A DNA stretch of 64,000 nt from Caprella mutica (lineage: Eukaryota; Arthropoda; Malacostraca; Amphipoda; Caprellidae). Made by a program: the position numbers and the translations under genes. Within the stretch, counting starts at the first letter, position 1. Each line of letters starts with the position of its first letter. The notes under the pieces are model-generated. The model worked only from the letters and a program-made list of their open reading frames with translations, was not told the origin of the DNA and searched no databases. Shown here piece by piece: positions 26,752 to 39,190 of the stretch. The stretch is taken from assembly GCA_947561585.1 (NCBI GenBank), contig CANNZV010000850.1, forward strand, positions 146,671 through 210,670, read 5' to 3'.

Positions 26752-26796
26752 CCCGGGCACCCAAAGGGGTGCCCGGGCCCCTTAATTTTGGGGCCT
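26752..26796. repeat. GC-rich double hairpin
   Basis: CCCGGGCACCC (26752-26762) pairs with GGGTGCCCGGG (26767-26777) around a 4-nt AAAG loop. Overlapping it, GGCCCC and GGGGCC form a second possible stem around an AT loop. The block is strikingly GC-rich against its AT-rich surroundings. Confidence 0.8.
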
Positions 26797-27755
26797 GAAT
26801 TGTATATAGGGGATGTCTGGAATTTCTGTTTTATGTGGTAATTATAAATTTTAAAGTTCAGTTGTTGCTGTTAATATCATGCGGAATATACTTGAAGTGT
26901 ATTTGAACTTTTTTAACATCTTAGTAACCAAATACGTATATTATAGTTGTAGCTTTTCAATCCATTTCAATGCAATACAATGCTCAGGGAGTGCCTGAGA
27001 AAAGCAAGGAGTGTGCGAGAAAAATACTTCAAGAATCACTGGGACTCTATGCTCTAAGACACTAAGTCTATAGCCTTTCAATGCATCGCTGTGACCAGTC
27101 ATTCTGTGGCCAATCAGTAACAATCTAGTAACAGTCGAGAGAGGAAATGTTATGCTGTTGTGTTTGCGACAACAGCGAAAAATAATCGACTCCGCTATTA
27201 TTGCGACTTGCACACATGACAAGTAAAATAAATAAATTTCGTAATTTGGTTGTTAGTTTTCAGATAAAATGTTTTCGCCATAACTGTTGCAAGCATTATG
27301 ATCATTGGTCATGCGGGAGGAATGGTTGAAAATATTTTGATGGTAATTAATATTTCGTATATAAATTACCATAACATTATATTTATGTTTAATCTTAGTT
27401 TTTGCAAAATAGTAATAGTTACGGTTATATTTTTTAGCAATTATTTAAATAATAGATGTCAATATATTTCATGGATGAATCTCGTGACACAGTAATTGTA
27501 TGCTAATTATATTAGCAAAAAAGAATATTTACCGAAATCAAATGACCGGGGGATTTACGTAAATAAAACTTTATAAGGTTCAATCTCCGTCTGATGAAAA
27601 CCTATAGCGGACATTATTGTCCATAGAGTCTCAGTTTTGGGTATATACGCTGGTCGATGTAGAAGCTTAATATATCTTAATCTTGCTTTGCAAATAATCG
27701 AAGAAATACACAGCTGCCATATAACATTAAAAACGTTACCCAACTTAATCTTCTA
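26797..27755. other. Upstream flank of gene A, no feature recognised
   Basis: Short frames occur on both strands (for example minus 26941-27222) but carry no recognisable domain. The block 26950-27220 is less AT-rich than its surroundings and may be an old transposon fragment. Confidence 0.35.
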
Positions 27756-27927
27756 TAGCCCCACCATAACTCTCTCTATCTCTTTGGATATGGTTAGACG
27801 AGGTTGAAGCTAACACGTATTACGTTTCTTGTTCTATTTATCACAGTGAGATAGAACACAGCTGTTTCCTCTATCAGATAAGCTATACTAACTTAGATAA
27901 GCAGATGCACCAATCAAATCTTTCACA
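27756..27927 (+). promoter_or_regulatory. Conserved promoter/5'UTR block of gene A
   Basis: The block is shared with the upstream regions of genes B and C. It contains ATAGCCCCACCATAACTCTC, then ATCACAGTGAGATAG, an E-box within ACACAGCTGTTTCC, and CTCTATCAGATAA. AGATAG and AGATAA fit the GATA-factor consensus WGATAR. Where B and C have TATATAAG, gene A has TAGATAAG, so its TATA box is weaker or replaced. The 5'UTR is about 65 bp shorter than in B and C. Confidence 0.6.
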
Positions 27928-30900
27928 ATGATTAAGATTATTTTGGTAACGGTGAGTAAAATTTTATGAATATATTTAGCACGTAATATACCTTATTTAT
28001 AGGTATCAGATTTTAACTCTTGGATTATTTCTCATAATCTTCTTTCAAAAAATGAGTTAATTTATAGGGAATATTTGTAGGGAATTTTTCTATATTGAAT
28101 CATTCTAAAGGGAATATTTTTAATTTTTAAATATTGAATGTTTTTATAGAGCATATTGCCTTTTTAAAGGATTTATGTTGCCTTTTTAAAGGATTTCTGT
28201 TGCCTTTTTAAATGATTTATGTTGCCTTTTTAAGGGATTTTTTCCCTCATGATTATATCTAGTGAATCGTTTTTAATTTTGTATATTTTTCTTTCACAGG
28301 TTCTTGTTACATATGCAAGGTGAGAACAATGAAACTTCAAGTCACTTCTTCGCTATATTTTATATCAACAATTATTAGGATTTCATATTCTCAAAAGCTT
28401 GTATTAGTGGCCGGTCAATAATTTGATCCCCGCCACTTGATTCCCGGTCATTTGATCCCCGGTCAATAACTTCCCGGTCATTTGATCCCCGGTCAATAAC
28501 TTCCTGGTTATTTGATTTCAAGTCATAAGTAATTTGTTATGATCTTTATTAATTTATCAAAATTATTGACATCTATACTATTTATATAATAAATTATTGC
28601 ATACATTTGCCAGAAAAAACATAATTAAAACAGCTATAGATAATAGGTACTATTATTATACTAAAGGCCTAGCCCGCTCTTAATACAAATTGCATTTATG
28701 ATAATTCAAATAATTGTTGAACATGGCTTGTATCAGTAACTTTGGCCATAAGGTGGTATAAGTTTTCAGTTAAGATTTTTACGACATTATTAATGCAGGT
28801 GGTAGATTAAAGATCATTTAATTTTATATATCATACGTATAGTAATTACCATAAAATGATTGTTAATCATAATTCCACCAGCATATCATAATGATTACAA
28901 TAGTTACGACGCTAACAACATAACTGAAAACTATCAACAAATTACCAAAGTTTCACCTCAATTATTTTTCTATATCAGGAGAAATAATTGTGAGATATAT
29001 TCCACACTTATTTTACTTGTCATGCGTGTAAATACATTTAAATTATTTTGCCATTGAATACTATTTCTTCCAAACGTAAATTTGATGTTTTTATTTGTAT
29101 CTTATTTGAATATAAAAGATTTAATTTATTGTTAGCTGTTGTTACCCTTAGTGTTTAATATTTTTAAGCTTATTCAACTGCACTGGGTGTATATAAATAT
29201 GGAGGTATCAGAGCAGCAGCAATAGTGGTGCCAAAAGTTGGCGCTACCCCTGACCAGTCAGTTTAGCAGAATGTACAGAAGGGAGAGGTTGCGTACTGTA
29301 ATATATTGCATACTATATAGAGCACTATAAGGTCAGTAGCTACCAAAGAACTTTGATGGCGACAAACACTACATTGCAACACATCCTATCTTGACTGGTA
29401 CTATAATTGGCACTGACGTTTGGGGATAGGTACCGCCCCTGTGCCATCTTCTGATAACACTTTTGCTAGCAAGGCTTCTTACCTCCATGCCTTCATATAC
29501 GCAGTGATTAACTGTAAGATGCATATTTCAGTTACATGTATACCAATAAATAGGACTACTAGAAGTATAAACAGCAAAATAAGATGATTGGGAATCAAAG
29601 GACCAGAAATCAGTTGACCAGGATTCAAATGGTACGGGTATTAAATGACCTATACGCGATTAATATATAGACCATCAATAGTAAATTGCAAAATAAGCCC
29701 TATTTCTCATATCACCAATCACTTCATTATTATTAAAAAAGGCAATAGCTTTCCATTAGAAACAAGAAAAATATGTGTTTACAGATTTATAATTGAAATA
29801 TTTTACTATTAATTCCTACAAAGTACATTTTCTTATAATCATTCAACTTTCCCCAAACACTTCTTCAAAGCGGCAAGAGCTTTTCTGATGGCAATATCAA
29901 TGGACTTGAACAAGCTAATCCAAATCTAGGTGACTATGCGCAATATCTGCGGTCTCTTCGTAACACAACATGTACAGAAATTGGACAATATTACTGCGAG
30001 GATTGCCTGACTCCTGCTCACTGCAATGGTGACGGTTTAGCACTCTTGTTAGAAACTTGTACTTCAGGCCGGGTGAGTTCCAATCGATTAGAACAAATTA
30101 TCAAATTTTCAATTTATTTAAGGAATATTCTAAAAGGAGATTCCTTTGATATTCCAAGGGGATACCCGCCAGATATCCATGTTCAATATTAACGGAAAAT
30201 CACCAAATATAATGATTCAGAGATATCCTCCGTATATATTAAAAGGATATTCTATGAAGACGATCTAAGAATTATGTATAGAATAATGTTTAATTGATAT
30301 ACTAAATATTCTATCGCATTACAGTAGAGCTCCTCGATTATGGACAACTGAGCTGTCCATAAATTTAGGTTCTAGGTAAATTTATAGGAAACAATTGCTG
30401 GAACGAACAATTGATTGAATGAACAATTGCTCGAATGATCAATTACTTGAATTATCAAATTGCTCACAGTGTTCAATTAATAATGAAGTTAGATCACTTC
30501 AATTAGCTGCACCTAACCGTCCTAGATTCTAATTAGTAATTTATAATAACTGTATTTCATATATTTTATCGCTATTTAATATCAATCATAATACTGTTTT
30601 TAAGTTATAATATTCTTGGTTTTCATATTTTTATTGAACAGGAACACTGCAGCAATTTTAGGTACTACTATTTTCGTTTTTTTTTGTCAGTCAATAGCTT
30701 CAATGGGCTCCGAAGAGATGGTCTTATTGACTAGGTTAGGTTTGTTAGGTTTTAGCAACTAGGGCTATGAGAGATGTTACCGACACTTTAAGCATGACGT
30801 CTGGTATTACTGCCACTTCTTTTATTAATTTTTCCCATTTCGGTAGCCCTTTTCTGATTGAATTTTCTTTTTAACGTTAAGCAGTTTACTGTTAAGTTTT

Positions 30901-32625
30901 TTTTATTATTTGAGCAATTGCTAATTACATAAATATTGCCTAAAGTCGGTTAATAATGAATTGAATTTTTTTAGATTAGCTGCACCTAATCGTCCTTGTT
31001 TCTAATTAGTAATTAATTATAACTGTATTTCATTTATTTTTATTTTCTGATCGATTGATCATTCGGTCTATTTTTCATTCGAGCAATTGTTTTTCGAGCA
31101 ACTGTAATTTAAACAATTGCGTCTCGAGTAATTGTTCATTCGAGCAGTTGTTTTTACAGCGATCATTTTCGAGCTGTTTTTGTAAAGTATACCACCTACA
31201 AAACGCTTTCAAGACTGGTGGGTAATTATCCCTTACCTCTATAAGGGTTACGTTTAATGCTCAATGGTACAGAAAATGTACCACCTTTAAAAATGAAATT
31301 TGTATGCTGCTCGGCAGCTCAAATTTTGAACCACCTACATAAATGGTTAGGTATAGTCATAATTCGTTGGGCATATATGACATTTATTCTCCTGAAAAGT
31401 TTGAGCCTGAAAGAGTTAAAAAAAATAATGTACTTAGTGAAATACTGAAGGAAAAAGAAGTCGTGAAGTAAGATATTTATCTATATACAATAACACATAT
31501 TTTATTTTAATATAAGGTAAAGAAAAACTAACTTCCATGAAATAATTAAAATTTTCACATTATTCTATGATATCATATTTTTTAAGTAATGTAAGGAACT
31601 TCCCTTAATTTTATTGGAATAAACATTTACATATCAGAGGCCATCAAATTTTATTAGCTTTAATTTTTTATTGTAAAAATATGATAGTAATCTATAAAAG
31701 GATAGATATAGAAAAATTCCATAAATTTTGTATTCCGTAAAAAATGTTTCCCTAATTTAGGATAAATCGTAAATTTTGTACTCCATATTTCAGGAGCCTT
31801 ACTGTACTCTAATACGTTTACTAAATAGGAGTGCCATGCTAATTTACTTTCTACCATTTTCCAAAATCACCTATTTTCTATCGTGTGCCGGGACCATATT
31901 TAATTTATCTAAAAGTGTTATATCGATACATTGTTCTTAATCTATATTGAGTGAATCTTGAATTTGATTATTTTTACTCTAAAGAGTAGTGTTCATTGTT
32001 TTTAACAATTAATTTATATATTTACCCATAGGCTTGCACGGAAGGATTCGGGTTTTCGTACTGCGCTTACGACACAGGCAGCGCTAAATGTGAATGCGGA
32101 AGTACACCAAAGATGTGCGACTCATATGACCAAGATAGTGTGATGTACTGCGATTCTGATGGCCCATTTTGGATTGAACCTTGTGCTGACGGTGAGACTT
32201 GCTCATCAGGAGAATGTGTTGAGATATTGGAACCAACCACCCCAAAACCACCAGTTTGTACTGATGGTTACACTGGATTAATTCTCGTAGCCCCAACCTG
32301 TGAAGATGCCTACTACTGCAATAACGGGACGGAATTAAGTCATACGACTTGTGCTACTGGGGAATATTACGATCCTAATCTAGGATGTCAGACCGCTCCG
32401 CCAAAATCTTGTCTAGAAAATTGCCTAGGATATTGTCTAGATCCTGTTGATTGCACAAAGTTTTATATTTGTGATGGTGAAGGAAACGTCATGACCAATG
32501 GAGTATGTGAAGATGGCCAACTCTTCAATAATGAAGCCAGTCCTCCACAATGTGAGGACTTCAGTGGAGGGGAACTGCCAGACTACTGCCCAAAGACTGT
32601 TGTTTGTACTGATTACTTATATTAA
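27928..32625 (+). CDS. Secreted CBM14/peritrophin-A-like chitin-binding protein, gene A (4 exons)
   Basis: Predicted from splice signals and alignment with paralogues B and C. Coding exons are 27928-27951, 28300-28319, 29871-30072 and 32032-32625; introns are GT-AG with phases 0, 2 and 0, giving 279 aa. The first 15 residues (MIKIILVTVLVTYAS) form a short signal peptide. Exons 3-4 are cysteine-rich. A Thr/Pro linker (EPTTPKPP), shorter than in B and C, precedes two CBM14-like modules with spacing close to the peritrophin-A pattern C-x13-C-x5-C-x10/11-C. The usual aromatic residues are kept (AYYC, KFYIC). The family binds chitin in peritrophic matrix or cuticle, outside the cell. Introns 2 and 3 are swollen by transposable elements. 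AATAAA at 32626-32631 touches the stop codon. It is the most diverged of the three copies. Tissue of expression is inferred only. Confidence 0.85.
28158..28243 (+). repeat. 22-bp tandem repeat in intron 1 of gene A
   Basis: Four copies of TTGCCTTTTTAAAGGATTTA plus TG. They contain the palindromic core TTTTTAAAGG. Introns 1 of B and C lack the array. Confidence 0.8.
28409..29650. mobile_element. Inverted-end element in intron 2 of gene A, 'atttgatccccggtca' subfamily
   Basis: The left end begins GGCCGGTCAATAATTTGATC and repeats TTTGATCCCCGGTCAATAAC-type phrases to about 28527. The right end (29588-29650) carries the same words inverted (GGGAATCAAAGGACC, TTAAATGACC). The interior is AT-rich and holds a nested MITE at 29178-29510. 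No clear target-site duplication could be read. The left terminus matches the CCGG-type terminus of the family. The element accounts for most of intron 2. Confidence 0.65.
29178..29510. mobile_element. Nested MITE with TATA/GGAGGTA-type inverted ends
   Basis: The left end reads CACTGGGTGTATATAAATATGG-like text (given here in parts: CACTGGGTGTATATAAA, then TATGGAGGTA). The right end, read inward, is CACTGCGTATATGAAGGCAT followed by GGAGGTA. The ends are imperfect inverted repeats of about 30 bp. The interior is comparatively GC-rich (for example GTTGGCGCTACCCCTGACC). No coding capacity. Confidence 0.55.
30322..31180. mobile_element. Inverted-end element in intron 3 of gene A, 'gctcgaacaatt' subfamily, with a pogo-like fragment
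   Basis: A pogo-like terminus (CAGTAGAGCTCCTCGATTAT, 30322) abuts GGTTCTAGGTAAATT (30368), the left terminus of the inverted-end family. Phrases of the type GAACAATTGCTC follow to about 30475 and recur inverted at 31079-31178 (CGAGCAATTGTTTTTCGAGC). The interior is homologous to the element at 51204-52130 (shared AGATCACTTCAATTA and AATCATAATACTG). The right terminus appears truncated. It explains much of the size of this 1959-bp intron, against 118 bp in B and C. Confidence 0.7.
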
Positions 32626-32889
32626 AATAAATTTCAACATCAAAATTCTTCATCTTCAAATATTTTTTATTTTACTTACAAAGCCAATTGCCGATAATCA
32701 TTGAAAAAAATGATGTATCAATTTATTTGATAAATGTCTCTCGTTAATGTTAATATTTTTTATTCTTTTGTTAATTTGGTAACCTAACCATAAAATAGGT
32801 TCATTCAAGCCCCATTCATCAGTATGAGCTGTAAAAGAATTATTTTTTTATACATATAATACTTTAATATTCTGGTATTCTTGTCTCAT
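32626..32889. other. 3' flank of gene A
   Basis: Presumed 3'UTR and downstream spacer. AATAAA overlaps the end of the CDS. No other feature. Confidence 0.4.
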
Positions 32890-34290
32890 TTCAAAATTTG
32901 GAACTGTGTATTTGAAACATGAGAACAGTTTGACAGTTCTAGAACACTGAACTATGGCCATCCGTTCTACTGTGTTGCAGTACATTGAATTAGAAGAAAA
33001 AGAATATACACCATCCTTGATTACTGTTTAATTAATATTGTTATCATAATACAAATATAAAGAACGGAATTTAAATTCAACAGTATGATTTGAATATTAA
33101 CTTTAACATCAATCAATATTGAATTTGTAAATGAATATGTTCCGCGCAATTTACCGATTTGTTCTCTCTTAATTAGCATTGTGCTGCGCGTTTTTAAACC
33201 ATTTTTAACTCCCTAAACCCAAACTTGCATTAATACGTTCATTTAATTTATTTTGAAGTCAAATACTGATATAACCCGAGCAACCATGACACATTGTGCC
33301 AACATTGGTACTAGATGGTTAGATGGACAAGAGATGGCTGACTGAAAAGTAGCCTAGAAATTACATGGGGATAATGTGGTTTTCCATTCTCATGGAATGT
33401 TACCTTGGGAGAAGGTAGGCTCAATGTGGCGAATCCATCCCATTGAATTGTTATATTGGCCCAACCTGATTACTATATAGCGTATTAACATTATATGGCT
33501 GAAACTGATTAACATATCGGCCACATCTTGGGCCAAGACCGTTTCAGCATAACAGCCCATGCTGTCACCATGTTGGCCCAATTTGCAAAATACACACAGT
33601 ACCAATACGATTCGTCAACCTAGTGCCCACATGGGCCCCATTAACTTGTGTTGATTTGGATGCAGCATGCACGTGTATTTAATGGCGGTGTCCCGCCCCT
33701 CGAAACCCCCTTCCCTTCAGGTCATTAAACAATCATGATGTGTGAAACTTTCAACAAAAATGGCTATACTGTTATTTGTTTTATTCGCTAGATTGTTGTA
33801 CTGCACACTTCATGATTTTTAATGATCTTGCAGAAGGGTTCGGGTATTTGAAAATGAAGGTATTAACGTACACCGGCATTTTGGGGATTATAGTGTTTAA
33901 AAATGCGCAACGCACTCTTATAGAGGTGTACCTATGCAGTTCAACTCTGTAAATTTTACGGAATGAATACAAGATATTCCCTTATATATACAATCGTTAT
34001 GTATATAGAATACTAAATCTATAAATGCAATATAATTATAATTCTCCCAAACTATCTCTCCGTTAAATCACCACTAATTTATTGTTAATTGAATCACTTT
34101 AGTAGTAATTAAAGCATTGTCATTATGGATGCCATTAATGCTTGGAACGAACCTAATAGCCTTGGGAAGAGATGGGAATGACTGGATTATTCCATTCCTT
34201 ATTCCCATTGGAATACACATAAGGAATTATAAACCTCAAACACCATTTTGAAGAGCTAAATCCACATTTCTAAGAATATTCCTAATCATA
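32890..34290. repeat. Dispersed repeat, second copy, interrupted by an insertion
   Basis: Matches 23346-23936 in the same orientation over its two halves (32890-33137 and 33962-34290). An 824-bp element separates the halves. Confidence 0.85.
33138..33961. mobile_element. Non-autonomous hAT-like DNA transposon
   Basis: The insertion sits inside the dispersed repeat. A perfect 8-bp duplication AATGAATA flanks it (33130-33137 and 33962-33969), and the empty site is present at about 23597. The ends are imperfect inverted repeats: TGTTCCGCGCAATTTAC on the left and, read inward on the right, CCGTAAAATTTAC. The subterminal words TGCTGCGCGTTTTTAAAC and GTTTAAAAATGCGCAACGCA also pair. The 8-bp duplication suggests the hAT superfamily. 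No transposase is visible. Confidence 0.8.
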
Positions 34291-34555
34291 GTTTTACTTT
34301 ATTTATTTCAAATTAGGGTTTACTTAGAAAATGGGATAGTTCTGCTGCGAGGTCATTTTATTCTCCTTCAGAACATAAGGAAAATGACATAGGTATACAG
34401 AGTCAAACATTTCATTTATACTGTAATTGACCTTATATGTATAATTTGTCTTAAATCCATACACAACTATCTAATTATCTTCGCAGAATGCAGAAAGGTA
34501 ATATTTTGCCCGGCATTTATATATTTATATATTTATCATCTTGTTATTCGCATAA
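34291..34555. other. Non-coding spacer
   Basis: AT-rich, with no supported feature. Confidence 0.4.
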
Positions 34556-34927
34556 CTGAAAAAGTATTCAACCAAATTGCCTGATATCTGGTGAAACGAT
34601 TGGTCCATGTTCAGTAACCTGCTGGTAGAATTTTGGGAGCGACACAGTCAAAGGTCAAACTCAAAAAGTATTCAACCATTTTGCATGAAACTTAGTGAGA
34701 CAATAATTGGTCAATATACAGGAACCATTTTGTTAGATTTTGGGAGCAATCGGGTCAAAGGTCAAAGATCAAGGTCAATGCCATTTGTAACTCGATAACT
34801 CAGAAAGTATTGTACCATATTGCATGAAACTTGGTGGGACGATTGGTTATTATCCAGTTAGCAGTTTATCAAATTTTGGGAGAGAAAGGGTCAAAGCAGC
34901 GGCGAAGGTATGCGCTCTTCCGAGTGC
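34556..34927 (+). repeat. Dispersed repeat with AGGTCAAAGGTCA-type motifs (copy 2)
   Basis: Inverted relative to the copy at 22469-22865. About three sub-copies of AAAGTATTCAACCAWWTTGC, TTTTGGGAGCRAY and GGTCAAAGGTCAAAG, ending with GAAGGTATGCGCTCTTCCGA. The boundary corresponds to the start of copy 1 read in reverse. Confidence 0.75.
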
Positions 34928-35039
34928 ACATAATCTAGTTTATTATTAAATGATTCCTTCCGTGATTGCGGCCACCAGTATTTCCTAGGGAAGAAGGATT
35001 TATAGACTTAATATTCCAGGAAAAATTCTTTTCTGAGTG

Positions 35040-35420
35040 GTGTACTATTTCGTCACATTCCTTGGTAAGTGACTGCATTCACTGAGTAGCTTTTCTGCAT
35101 ACATGAGCTTTGCCACAGTTGGTGGTATGTGACAGATATGGGTAGGTTTAATGAATCCGTGAAACTTATTTTAGAAATTCTTATATACTTCAGTAAACTA
35201 TTTGCAGCTTAAACGAAGGCCGGGCATGCATTGTTTGTTAACAAAATTTAAATTGGAGATCAGAAAAGAGAGTTTGCAATCTTCTCCTCCTGCATCATAT
35301 TACTATTTCGGACGGTTGCTGCACATAGATGTCTCTTTTCGTCACACTCACTGGTGAGTGCTGCTTTCACAGAGTAGCTTTTCTGCATCCATGGGCCTTG
35401 TCACCGTTGTTGGTAGGTTC
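35040..35420 (+). repeat. Pair of ~90-bp direct repeats
   Basis: 35044-35135 and 35332-35415 share TTTCGTCACAYTC, GTAGCTTTTCTGCATMCATG and a GTTGGTGGTA-type block. An inverted relative (CATGGATGCAGAAAAGTTAC) lies at about 45068 inside the inverted-end element of duplication unit 1. It is a dispersed repeat of unknown type. Confidence 0.6.
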
Positions 35421-36448
35421 CTTTATCTTTAAACCACTTTCCTTGAACCACAATTTAACTGAATCTTCATAACGTTTGCCACTTCAGTGTAGAATCATTG
35501 ACAAATATTGTATACTATATTGTCATTATTGTACAAATATTGTAATTTGTGTGCAGTAGATACTCATTTTATTTAAAGGGAAAGTTTAAATCCATTTTGT
35601 ATTGAAATACTATATTTTGCACACTAAAGTAATCAAGAATCTGATGGAATTAACATTAGAAGATATTGACTTTAAGCCTAGCTACATAGGTGAGACATGG
35701 AAAAGTAATTATTCAACATAGACTCCTACAATGAATTGAGATATGCCTCATGAAGAAAACCATTTGTTGAGAAGTCTTTTTCGAATATATATCTTGTTTA
35801 CAGTAAATCAAAAGAGTCTGACAAATGATTAATTAAGAGTTTCAGAAAAGAATATCCTGTCACTACGTACGTAGACTACAGTATTTTAAAGTGCAAAAAG
35901 AAACAGATGGGGAGTTTGCCCATCTAATATGATAGAAAACAGTTTTATATTTAAATTAGTATTGAAAGTAGCCATATATCTTGAAAAAAGTGCTATAAAA
36001 TTGATTTAGTCTTTTTGTTAATTGTTTCAAATTAAAAGTTTGAACTTAGCAATTTACTACATCGTTTTAATAAACCTTCTTCGAGAATAATCCTGTTTTA
36101 GAGAATAATATGAGAATCAGTGTATAACATTGAAAGTACAGGAGCTCTTATTTGGTTGCATGTATTTGGTGCTCAAGATGAGAGTTGTTATAAAATAAAT
36201 GAAAAACATTTTTATCATTACGCTACAACTAAAATATTCAAAAATTGCTATTATTTATTTCTTATTTTTTGTATTGAATCGTATATGATAATTTGAATAG
36301 AAAGAAAGATCTATTTACTAAATGTTTAGGAATATACATATTATATAGGCTTAACTTTAATAGTTACAGAAAAAAAAATTATTACAAAAGTTATAATAGA
36401 AGATGGAAATTTATATCAGGAGTTTAATCTGATTAAGACTATACAATA
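35421..36448. other. Non-coding sequence
   Basis: AT-rich, with no supported gene or repeat. Confidence 0.4.
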
Positions 36449-36793
36449 GGGTGGAGCGATTTTGAACTTTTTTTTGTTTCAATTCGTAATAGTGCGGAAA
36501 AGTTGCGAATGGATGTAAAAATGATATGTGCAAAATATAAAAAATATATATAAAATTGTTTAGGTACTTTGAAAATTCGAAAAATTACCCAAAAATCACA
36601 AAAATTTTGTGTCAAATTTTCCTTTTTTCCAAAAAATGTTACACTCATGAAAAATTCGGATATGAAGTTGTATTAGTGATGAATATGATCCTTAGAGGTC
36701 TTACTACTTCAAAATAATAATAATAAAAAATTTATTAACTTTTCCGCACTATTACGATTTGAAACAAAAAAAAGGTTCAAAAACGCTCCCCCC
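36449..36793. mobile_element. Tc1/mariner-type MITE (345 bp)
   Basis: Imperfect inverted repeats of about 55 bp: 36449-36504 begins GGGTGGAGCGATTTTGAACT, and 36737-36793 reads inward GGGGGGAGCGTTTTTGAACC. TA dinucleotides flank both ends (36447-36448 and 36794-36795). The interior is AT-rich and non-coding. Confidence 0.8.
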
Positions 36794-36940
36794 TACTATA
36801 CAAGAAAGGAGAAGTATTCTTCTATGCCGACATCAAATAAAGCCATAAGCCCATCTTGTGACTTTTATGCATGTAAGCGTTATAGATGTGGCCTGAGAAG
36901 CAAAAAAATCATCAATATAGATAATAGGATATGTCAGTCT

Positions 36941-37020
36941 GGTGTCCGGACAATTCGTCGCCCGAACAATAATTCGTCGCCTGGACATGCAATTCCTTCC
37001 CAGACAATTCGTCGCCGATT
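36941..37020. mobile_element. Solitary terminus of the inverted-end family, 'gacaattcgtcgc' subfamily
   Basis: Starts GGTGTCCGGACAATTCGTCG, followed by three more CAATTCGTCGCC-type phrases. This equals the CCGG-type end of elements 39204-41685 and 44609-45666. I found no partner end nearby, so it is a truncated copy. Confidence 0.65.
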
Positions 37021-37025
37021 GAAAA

Positions 37026-39190
37026 TAAAAGAGATGAAATTTGAAATATTATTATAATCGGTAAAAACTGAAAGAGCTTTCGTTTAAAGGGATGTAATGT
37101 TTTCTCAACGAAATATGTGGTAATTAACATTATATAATTTTATATTATAATGATAGCACTATCATTCCACTCGTCATTGAACGGTTCGTTAAATATAATT
37201 AATCCTAATATGTGGGTTTTCATTAATGCTTTATTTTTTTCAATGAAGAGAAGAATGAGCTAAAATCCATCACAATACAAAAAGCAGGAATAAGAATAAA
37301 CATCTTAACATGTTAACTACAATTGCTCAAAACAAAGTCTAGCAAAACTAACTTTACCAAAATTGAAAGTTTTTGTTATTGCTTCTGCATGTATAAACAA
37401 ATAAATAAATCATATGTCTTAAAATAATGAAGGATCTGAGTGTGTGTACCTATTGATTTCATATCTATGATAAACATGGTGGCATAGTTGTAATTCACAT
37501 TTCCTCAGTTCAATTAGAGTTTAAAATATTGACTGCGGTCTATAATTGTGCCGCTAAGTCTATCAGTAAAGTACATAGTGGTACAAATGTGTAACAATAC
37601 GTAGTCGGCGTGTTAAATGTGATCAGTAACTACAATGCAAATAATAAAATATCTTTTTTAAAGGCCATTGCTCACAATATATAGTCTTGAATAAAATTTC
37701 TTTAATTTTCATATCTCAAATCTGAAATATTGTTGCCTAGAGTTTACAAATTTATAACATGATTCGTTACAATTTCTTTGTTTTAAAATTGGCAGGGCAA
37801 TAATGAATAAAAAATATTGTACTGCCAACATAGAAACGGTTAACATTGCGTTTCAGTTTAATCTTGTTTCAGTGATTTTAGGCTGTTGACTAGCATATAT
37901 AGGTACAGATATCATTCATATGTTAGAATAAATCTACATATCGGTGCTGTGGAAATAGTAACAATAGCATTAGTTGCATAGGCAACGTGATAAACTAAAT
38001 GATAAGTAGGTGATATAACCTAAACTAACAAAAAACCTATCTCAGCTGCTTTGTTCACATGTTATCAGATGTATTTTGCGAAGAAATAACACAAATTATG
38101 ACGACATATATATGGGAGGGTTCATACATGAAATCAATTATATATAAAATGGTGTATTTCAGCTATTATATTTCAGCTAAACAATTCTACATGAATGCTT
38201 TATTCATACTAACCATATTATTCAACATTAATATTATCCAAACAAAATTAAATATACTTCCCCTTTGATATATCAACATAATCATTTAAATACTGTACTC
38301 ATATACTATAAATTAACTCCTAAATTAATATACTTAACTCCTAATTAATATACTATAAATTAACTTGTGAACCTTCTCCTGATGATGAATAGAAATCTTT
38401 CTATTCCAAAGCTTGAAACCTGATAAAACCTTCAACGTTGAGTTTGAATAACCTCATAGTAATATAAATTAAATCCTAAATTAATGGTTGAATTTGTCTT
38501 TTATTTCACCTATTCGATACCTAGTTTTTGAATCAATTGTTCGATAATAAAGGACTCCCTAATTGAAGTACTTTGGCATCTCTAAATATAATCAAGTGCC
38601 CTTGAATGTACTTGCAAAGTACCCTCTGATGTACTTGAAAAGTGCCCCCTAACGTACTTAAAAATTACGCTCAAGTCCCCCATTTGATGGTTTAGAAATA
38701 GTGGACATAATTAAATTAGCTTGTTAGCTGGAAATTGAGCTCTATATACTCAATGCATAGAGATCAAAATTGCTTACAAAATACTATTCAATATCAGGGA
38801 GGAAATTGGTGACCCTGATGTTAATCACTAATAGATTAATTAGAGATTAACATGAACCTTGTGTGATAATAAACAATAACCTCAATAATGTGATAATGAT
38901 CATTATTCTCCGAATCATTATCAGCAGATAGATAAACATAGTTCATTAACATTATCTGTATCTACAATTACATATATTGGGTAATTATTGAAATTACTTC
39001 AAATTTCAAACAAACTAATTCATTTCAAAGTAAATTATACCTGTATACGTATTATATTTTAAAAAAAGTTAACTATATATTGCTTAATTATTATATACTG
39101 ATATATTGTTACATTCGAAATTGTATATTAAATAATTATAAATAATAATTTTAAATAATAACTTAATTATTAAATAATTGAGAGCACCTT
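37026..39190. other. Non-coding sequence
   Basis: AT-rich. Short imperfect repeats occur at 38290-38370 (AATATACT/AACTCCTAA words) and 38590-38665 (GTACTTGMAAAGTRCCC words). No gene or RNA seen. Confidence 0.4.

Noticed and set aside
26941..27222. 93-codon minus-strand frame near gene A
   Set aside because: No recognisable domain and no conservation near genes B and C.
32084..32296. Minus-strand frame opposite exon 4 of gene A
   Set aside because: An antisense shadow of the conserved coding exon.
35040..35420. A tRNA or SINE-type RNA gene in the paired ~90-bp repeats
   Set aside because: I could not find A/B boxes or a cloverleaf. It is left as an unclassified repeat.
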